A stretch of 8,397 nt of DNA from Microvirga mediterraneensis (GTDB lineage: Bacteria; Pseudomonadota; Alphaproteobacteria; Rhizobiales; Beijerinckiaceae), in the NCBI RefSeq assembly GCF_013520865.1, contig NZ_JACDXJ010000007.1, forward strand, positions 1 to 8,397, read 5' to 3'. Below the pieces are notes generated by a model. It had not been told where the DNA came from, did not search any database, and worked only from the letters and a program-made list of their open reading frames with translations. Shown here piece by piece: positions 5,265-8,397 of the stretch; position 1 is the first letter of the stretch, and each line of letters starts with the position of its first letter. The translations under genes were made by a program, and so were the position numbers.

Positions 5265-5651
5265 TCAGCGCCTTCCAACAGGCCGCCGGGAGTGATGCGG
5301 CACCCGGCAGAGGGCGGCGCTGAAAAGAGAATTGGCAGTGGCCGCCTTACTGCGCAGGGTCTCTTCCACCGTGGGGTTCTGGATCAAGGTGGCGGTTGCT
5401 TGAAGAAAAGCCCTGTCGCACGGGCACGCCCTTTGGCCCAGCCGTTCGTAACAGAGATCATGGGCGCGGCAGGCAGCGTCCAGGGCATCGATGGGCGCAG
5501 CACGCCCGGCATCCCCCGGACCGCACCAATTGCCGTGAAAGAGAGGAAGCGCCGGGGCCGATGGCCGGCTGGCGCGAGGTCCTGCCAGAACCGGATCTTG
5601 CATCAAAAGGGACAGGCTGAGCCCTAGCATAAACCAACGCAACCAGAACAC
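5265..5651 (-). CDS. Secreted phospholipase A2-like protein
   Basis: This 128-aa protein would hydrolyse the sn-2 ester of phospholipids in the periplasm or outside the cell. Residues 1-23 are a signal peptide (LRWFMLGLSLSLLM core, VLA cleavage). HGNWCGPGD (39-47) matches the PLA2 calcium-binding loop (YGxYCGxGx pattern). DAACRAHDLCYERLG (58-72) holds the catalytic His64-Asp65 pair in the CxxHDxC motif. D79 in CPCDRAF fits the second catalytic aspartate. Four of the six cysteines lie in this core. The start is a GTG; ATG codon 8 would give a shorter signal peptide, but neither has a strong Shine-Dalgarno. It converges on the outer-membrane protein gene and ends 45 bp from that gene's terminator. 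Activity is inferred from intact motifs. Confidence 0.82.
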   Translation of the reverse strand: MFWLRWFMLGLSLSLLMQDPVLAGPRASRPSAPALPLFHGNWCGPGDAGRAAPIDALDAACRAHDLCYERLGQRACPCDRAFLQATATLIQNPTVEETLRSKAATANSLFSAALCRVPHHSRRPVGRR

Positions 5652-5755
5652 AGCAGCCTGGAACTCCAGTGAGGTCTGCTCAGGACATTGAGCACAAGCG
5701 AGAGGGTGCCCCTGGTGAACCGATTTGTCCTAGGGCCGGTTCCATGGACACTGCC
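5652..5755. other. Intergenic stretch with a 10-bp direct repeat
   Basis: No gene is visible here. GTCTGCTCAG occurs at 5674-5683 and 5761-5770, the second copy lying inside the transposase remnant. CTGGAACTCCAG (5658-5669) is a small inverted repeat just upstream of the phospholipase-like gene. Confidence 0.35.
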
Positions 5756-5961
5756 CTAATGTCTGCTCAGCGCCAGTACCTCAGTTTGCCGCACCGCCGA
5801 CAGGAGCCGGTTGCTGAGCTTACCACGGCATAACGCCTTAGGGCGGCTTCGCGCACTGTCATTTGCTCCGCTACAACGTCCTGCAGAAGGTGAAGCCGAT
5901 TGATCTCCGGCTGGCTCATCCCAATCACCGTCATCAGACCCAATCTCCCCAGGACTATCAC
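5756..5961 (-). pseudogene. ISNCY-type transposase remnant (N-terminal fragment with internal deletion)
   Basis: The minus-strand frame from 5919 reads MSQPEINRLHLLQDVVAEQMTVREAA, which matches the N-terminal helix-turn-helix of ISNCY-type transposases (pattern MSxxExxRLxxLQxVxxxxxTxxEAA). That frame then loses homology near 5842. A second frame (about 5824-5765) reads RGKLSNRLLSAVRQTEVLAL, which matches the later family segment GKPSNRRL...RxxxLAL. About 30 codons between them, which should hold LGLSxRQVxRLL, are missing, and the frame shifts. The rest of the gene is absent. It is non-functional. The family assignment is from memory of motifs. Confidence 0.7.
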
Positions 5962-5972
5962 CCAGGGAGAGT

Positions 5973-6015
5973 GACATTCCTACTTTGCTCCGGTGGGACA
6001 TTTTAACTCTGCGCC
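5973..6015. mobile_element. Degenerate insertion-sequence end with two subterminal repeats
   Basis: GACATTCCTACTTTGCTCC (5973-5991) and GACATTTTAACTCTGCGCC (5997-6015) are related 19-mers 24 bp apart, directly upstream of the transposase remnant. Alternating GACATT...TTTGC repeats of this sort occur at the ends of ISNCY-type elements. The outer end of the IS probably lies within a few bases of 6015; the opposite end was not found. Confidence 0.5.
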
Positions 6016-6019
6016 TACA

Positions 6020-6250
6020 GGCGAATTTCCGATAAGCGCCTTTATGGAACCGGATAGGGTTGCAATTCAGCGTATTCGGAAGATGAGTTTACAAAGCTCA
6101 GCCGCGTCTCTGTAAAGGCCTAGTCTAACCGACCCTGAAAAGGCCCGGAAACAGCCAACAGTTACTTGAAAATACTATCACGTGGGAACGCCTGTTCCGG
6201 GCTGTCGTTGTCCGCTGAGCGCCTCCTGAAATTGCTAAGGCTGTGCGATC
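6020..6250. other. Intergenic stretch without recognised features
   Basis: I see no credible gene, RNA or strong repeat here. Open frames across it on both strands lack protein character. It lies between the insertion-sequence end and the small membrane peptide gene and may contain that gene's promoter. Confidence 0.4.
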
Positions 6251-6382
6251 ATGGACGATGCTCCTCTCCTGGAAGTCCCCAAGACCACGCCAGCCAACGA
6301 CACCTTGGCCCGTGTTTTGGAATGGGTCGGGTTGATCGCCGGCATCGGCTTGATCGCCTGGGCCATCGCGATCGCTTTGTAG
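6251..6382 (+). CDS. Small single-pass membrane peptide (43 aa)
   Basis: The ATG at 6251 opens a 43-codon frame. The N-terminal half (MDDAPLLEVPKTTPANDTLA) is hydrophilic and acidic. Residues about 23-43 (LEWVGLIAGIGLIAWAIAIA) form one hydrophobic helix that ends the protein. AAGG lies about 10 nt upstream of the ATG as a weak ribosome binding site. A plus-strand terminator at 6516-6541 could end its transcript. The function is unknown: it could be a membrane-anchored hypothetical or a holin- or toxin-like peptide. The clean hydrophilic/transmembrane split is the main reason to believe it is coding. Confidence 0.5.
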   Translation: MDDAPLLEVPKTTPANDTLARVLEWVGLIAGIGLIAWAIAIAL

Positions 6383-6515
6383 CTGCCCCTTCCCCACAGC
6401 TGTGCTCTCTGTGTGTCCGTGTCCGATTTCGCGAAACGGGACCTTATGGAATGCGTGATGGCTTTCACCCTCTGAATGGCGTAGAACGGCAGCATACATG
6501 GTCCTCAACCTTGCT

Positions 6516-6541
6516 CCCTTCTCGCCCGAGGAGGGGTTTTT
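6516..6541 (+). terminator. Intrinsic terminator, plus strand
   Basis: CCCTTCTC (6516-6523) pairs with GAGGAGGG (6528-6535), one G-U pair included, around the loop GCCC, followed by T5 (6537-6541). It lies 11 bp before the next start codon, and its 3' arm contains AGGAGG, the only Shine-Dalgarno-like sequence near that gene. Confidence 0.7.
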
Positions 6542-6552
6542 GTATCCCACCC

Positions 6553-6762
6553 ATGAAAACCGCGGCAGACTACCGCCAACATGCTCAGGACTGCCGGGTT
6601 CTGGCCAAGCAGATGCCCGAGGGGCCACCACGGGAGCAGTTACTGGAGATGGCCCGCACCTGGGAGCAACTCGCCGAGGAGCGACTGAGGGCGGCTTCCC
6701 CCCATGACAACGTGGACACCAGTCCGGCACCGACCGAAGGATCGCGGCCGTCGAAGCGGTAG
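6553..6762 (+). CDS. Small Rhizobiales-type hypothetical protein (69 aa)
   Basis: The protein starts MKTAADYRQHAQDCRVLAKQ and continues MPEGPPREQLLEMARTWEQLAEERL. This matches a widespread family of short cytosolic proteins in Rhizobiales chromosomes (pattern MKTAAEYRxHAEECRxLAxxM...LLxMAxTWxxLAxER). Residues 1-47 are predicted as two amphipathic helices; the tail from 48 (AASPHDNVDTSPAPTEGSRP) is disordered. The function is unknown. The start is fixed by the conserved N-terminus, but the spacing to the nearest AGGAGG (18 nt) is too long and that sequence sits in a terminator stem, so translation may be weak or regulated. It is possibly a chromosomal gene picked up by the plasmid. Confidence 0.75.
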   Translation: MKTAADYRQHAQDCRVLAKQMPEGPPREQLLEMARTWEQLAEERLRAASPHDNVDTSPAPTEGSRPSKR

Positions 6763-6838
6763 CCACCACCCAACTCCCCCTGTCTAGGAATTTCTACTGG
6801 ATGGGTCTTATGAGACCCGCTCAGGCGCGGGCAAAGAA

Positions 6839-6879
6839 AGGCCTCCTCACCCGCCGTTGCCAGGAAGGCGAGGAGGCCT
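6839..6879 (-). terminator. Possible intrinsic terminator, minus strand
   Basis: AGGCCTCCTC (6839-6848) and GAGGAGGCCT (6870-6879) form a 10-bp stem with a 21-nt loop. On the minus strand the stem is followed by TTCTTTGC. Confidence 0.5.
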
Positions 6880-6966
6880 CCTGGCCCCTGAAGGCCGCCA
6901 TGCGAGCCAGCCTTCTCCACAGCAACCAGCCCGGCCGGGGGCGGTTTCAGCGGAGCCATAAAAAGA

Positions 6967-6986
6967 AGCCCCTCCTGAGAGGGGCT
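6967..6986 (-). terminator. Intrinsic terminator, minus strand
   Basis: AGCCCCTC and GAGGGGCT form an 8-bp stem with a CTGA loop, followed on the minus strand by TCTTTTTA. It may end transcription of the XRE gene or of a short RNA starting near 7005. Confidence 0.7.
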
Positions 6987-7175
6987 AAGCGCGCGAGGCA
7001 TGCGAGACATGAAGGAGGGGATGCCTTCATACTCCGTCAATGCCGCCTCTCGGGTTCCGTTCCGGCCAAGCGGGTCTGATGGATGGAGGTGCCCTGTGGG
7101 CCCGTCAGGTGTATGATCGCACCAACCATGGAACCCCGTCTTTGAAGCCCTCTGAGACATTACCGACCATGGCCA

Positions 7176-7205
7176 GGCCCGGCGGCAAGCTCAAACCGCC
7201 GGGCC
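7176..7205. terminator. GC-rich stem-loop just after the XRE gene
   Basis: GGCCCGGCGG (7176-7185) and CCGCCGGGCC (7196-7205) form a 10-bp stem with a 10-nt loop, starting 8 bp past the XRE gene's stop codon. No T-run follows, so it may act as an RNA-stabilising 3' hairpin or a weak terminator. Confidence 0.5.
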
Positions 7206-7212
7206 GCTGCGT

Positions 7213-7512
7213 TCAGCCTCCTAAAGTTTCCTCAACAATGCGCGGATTGCGATCGAGCAGGGCCAGCAGGATGCGGGCCGGCCCCTGTGGGGAGCGGCGG
7301 CCCTGCTCCCAGTTGCGGATCGTGCCCACCGGCACGCCGATGCGGCGGGCAAAGGCGGCCTGCGACAGTCCGGTTTTGTTCCGGATGGCTGCTACGTCAA
7401 TGGCGTAAGGCATCTGGAGGCCGCCACCGAGGCTCTGGCCGTCATCCGCCAAGGCGAGCACCGCACTCAGATTGGCGATCAGCTGGTCGAAGTCGTCATC
7501 CTGCTTGCCCAT
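7213..7512 (-). CDS. XRE-family HTH regulator, HigA-like antitoxin type
   Basis: This 99-aa protein has a hydrophilic N-terminus (1-33) followed by PYAIDVAAIRNKTGLSQAAF and ARRIGVPVGTIRNWEQGRR, a classic Cro/C1-type helix-turn-helix (residues about 38-75). It ends SPQGPARILLALLDRNPRIV. This arrangement, with a short N-terminal arm and the HTH near the C-terminus, matches HigA/NadS-type antitoxins, whose toxin gene usually precedes them. Here the gene upstream is the relaxase and no toxin is visible, so it is an orphan or acts as a plasmid regulator. GGAGG sits 6 nt before the ATG. TGCGTC repeats at 7538-7559 are a likely self-operator. Confidence 0.88.
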   Translation of the reverse strand: MGKQDDDFDQLIANLSAVLALADDGQSLGGGLQMPYAIDVAAIRNKTGLSQAAFARRIGVPVGTIRNWEQGRRSPQGPARILLALLDRNPRIVEETLGG

Positions 7513-7532
7513 CGAGAGCCTCCACCCAATGG

Positions 7533-7561
7533 GAAGATGCGTCGGCGACGCAGTGCGTCAA
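7533..7561 (-). promoter_or_regulatory. Promoter/operator of the XRE regulator
   Basis: The motif TGCGTC occurs three times in alternating orientation within 22 bp: TGCGTC (7538-7543), GACGCA (7547-7552) and TGCGTC (7554-7559). The last overlaps a minus-strand TTGACG (7561-7556) that could be a -35, with ATCTTC 17 bp on as a weak -10. This suggests autorepression. It lies between the relaxase stop and the XRE start. Confidence 0.5.
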
Positions 7562-7577
7562 TGGCGGACACCTGTTA

Positions 7578-8343
7578 TCACCCGCGGCCCTGTCCTCGCT
7601 TGGCGGCTTCGATCTCCTGCTGGCGCTTCCGGCGCGCCTCGCGCGCTGCCTTGAGACGCTCCAGGAGTCGTTCCGCACCCTCCCGCAGGATGGTGAGCCA
7701 GAGCTGGGCGAAATTCTGCAGCGAGAGCAGGGACAGGACCCCCGTCACGCTAGCCGTTGGAATAGCCTGCTTTTGGGCCTCCTGCGCCATGGACTGGCTT
7801 TGGATCCGGCCCTTGTCGTCATCCCGGTAGGCAAGCACGAGGGACGCCTGATCGGCCTTGGCCCGGGCCCACAGCCGGGCGCGATGCTCCTGGCCGGTCC
7901 AGCCGGTCGCGACAAAGACCGTGCGCTGGATGGTGTCCTGCTCTAGCTGCGGCAGAAAGCCTTGCTCCAGGCGGGCGATGTTCCACAAGGCCAGAGCCTC
8001 GCCCGGGGTCGAGGTGAAGACGTGGACGAGCCGGTCCGCGCCCTCGTAGCCCGAGCGATGGGAAAAGCGCCACAGGCCCGGCGCTCCGAACCGCCGCAGC
8101 TGCGCCTGCGGCTGGCTGAGATCCTCGACGACATAGCCGACCGGCGGCTCGGCGGGATCAGTGTGGTGGTCCTGAAACAGCGGAAACGCGACATGCAGGC
8201 GCTGCCCGAACCGGGCGGCGCCGACGAGCCCCAGTTCCTGGAGTTTGGCCGCCTCCTTCGGGTCCATGCCGTCGGCCTCGAGCTTCTGGAAGACCTGGGC
8301 AAGATCGTTGGGATCCGGTGACAGCGCCAGCACCGGTGCTGGC
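7578..8343 (-). CDS. MobV-family relaxase, C-terminal third (Toprim-like tail)
   Basis: This is the C-terminal part of the relaxase that begins at 1287. Bases 8217-8343 duplicate 1-127, so the unique coding part here is 8216-7578, which gives residues 430-641 and a TGA stop. The segment around VHVFTSTPGEALALW, followed by alternating hydrophobic strands and LVLAYRDDDKGR, looks like a degenerate Toprim or primase-associated fold; that is a resemblance only. The end is a basic, Arg/Lys/Glu-rich helix (residues about 600-641), possibly a coiled coil or nucleic-acid-binding tail. An apparent ATG at 8351 lies in the fold-back tail of the contig and is not a real start. The XRE regulator gene begins 65 bp downstream on the same strand. 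Confidence 0.88.
8217..8343. repeat. Terminal direct repeat, right copy
   Basis: This is the exact copy of bases 1-127. Removing it and the fold-back tail leaves about 8,216 bp as the unit length of the putative circle. Confidence 0.9.
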
Positions 8344-8397
8344 GCTGTCACCGGATCCCAACGATCTTGCCCAGGTCTTCCAGAAGCTCGAGGCCGA
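8272..8397. repeat. Perfect 126-bp palindrome at the contig end
   Basis: Bases 8335-8397 are the exact reverse complement of 8272-8334, with the centre between 8334 and 8335. Only the inner 18 bp (GCCAGCACCGGTGCTGGC) is also palindromic in the left copy (110-127), where the relaxase gene instead continues normally. The extra arms therefore exist only at this end. The length is one base below the 127-base overlap, which suggests an assembly path running into its own reverse complement after a fold-back at the natural palindrome. Confidence 0.9.

Larger units (their letters stand above)
6763..7212. other. Hairpin-rich stretch without a credible gene
   Basis: No convincing protein is encoded here, although frames are open on both strands. 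It holds GGGTCT-TATG-AGACCC (6803-6818), a minus-strand terminator (6839-6879), a second (6967-6986), ATGAAGG/CCTTCAT (7009-7015 and 7024-7030) and a 10-bp stem (7176-7205). TTGACG (minus, 7040-7035) upstream of the second terminator suggests another short RNA. Confidence 0.45.

Noticed and set aside
4577..5278. 233-aa minus-strand open frame opposite the outer-membrane protein
   Set aside because: It is a shadow of the barrel gene and crosses the strong terminator at 5196-5220.
6125..6769. 214-aa minus-strand open frame
   Set aside because: It is antisense to two plausible plus-strand small genes and lacks any recognisable domain.
6801..7079. 92-aa basic plus-strand open frame
   Set aside because: It coincides with the hairpin cluster and has no ribosome binding site or family resemblance; its Arg/Lys bias follows from the GC-rich repeats.
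6585..7160. 191-aa minus-strand open frame
   Set aside because: It runs through two intrinsic terminators and over the 69-aa plus-strand gene, and its sequence is low-complexity Gly/Pro-rich.
8272..8397. Hairpin telomere of a linear plasmid (protelomerase type)
   Set aside because: The palindrome lies inside the relaxase gene, whose frame continues cleanly in the other copy, and no protelomerase is encoded.
1..8397. CRISPR array, tRNA or rRNA gene
   Set aside because: I saw no regularly spaced identical repeats and no cloverleaf or ribosomal sequence on either strand.

Overview
The window reads as one nearly complete small mobilizable plasmid, assembled as a linear contig. Bases 1-127 recur exactly at 8217-8343. 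The relaxase frame that runs off position 1 continues in register at position 8216, so the likely molecule is a circle of about 8,216 bp. The last 54 bases (8344-8397) fold back on the preceding sequence and make a perfect 126-bp palindrome, probably an assembly or read artefact. The host looks like a high-GC alphaproteobacterium, most likely of the Rhizobiales. The reasons are an Omp25/Omp31-type outer-membrane barrel, a short protein of the Rhizobiales type that begins MKTAADYRQHAQDCR, an ISNCY-type transposase remnant and a winged-helix plasmid protein of a type I associate with this order. The genus cannot be fixed from sequence alone.

The backbone is an arc transcribed on the minus strand: a KfrA-like HTH/coiled-coil protein (2625-2074); a RelB/RelE-type toxin-antitoxin pair (1999-1522) behind a 20-bp palindromic operator; an oriT with a pMV158-like nick motif (about 1417-1483); a 641-aa MobV relaxase with a primase/Toprim-like tail (1287 to 1, then 8216 to 7578); and a HigA-like XRE regulator (7512-7213) with no visible toxin. 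Opposite the KfrA-like gene is a plus-strand winged-helix protein (3071-3757). It is the best replication-initiator candidate because no canonical Rep family is present. The intergenic region 2626-3070 between them is rich in repeats and palindromes and is the best place to look for the origin and for copy-number control.

The accessory arc starts with 3758-4369. This stretch has no gene but holds two related minus-strand units exactly 180 bp apart. Each has a TTGACA -35, a 17-bp spacer, a G(C/T)TACT -10 and a rho-independent terminator, and they look like twin small-RNA genes. Next come the outer-membrane barrel protein (4370-5167, plus), a strong terminator, a convergent secreted phospholipase A2-like protein (5651-5265, minus), a decayed ISNCY transposase fragment (5756-6020), a 43-aa single-pass membrane peptide (6251-6382) and the 69-aa Rhizobiales-type protein (6553-6762). 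Region 6763-7212 has no convincing gene but holds a cluster of hairpins, two of them shaped like minus-strand terminators.

Together these describe a plasmid that can be mobilized by a helper conjugation system (relaxase and oriT, but no mating-pair genes), stabilised by a toxin-antitoxin module, and carrying cell-envelope cargo. All calls rest on reading the sequence; no database search was run.
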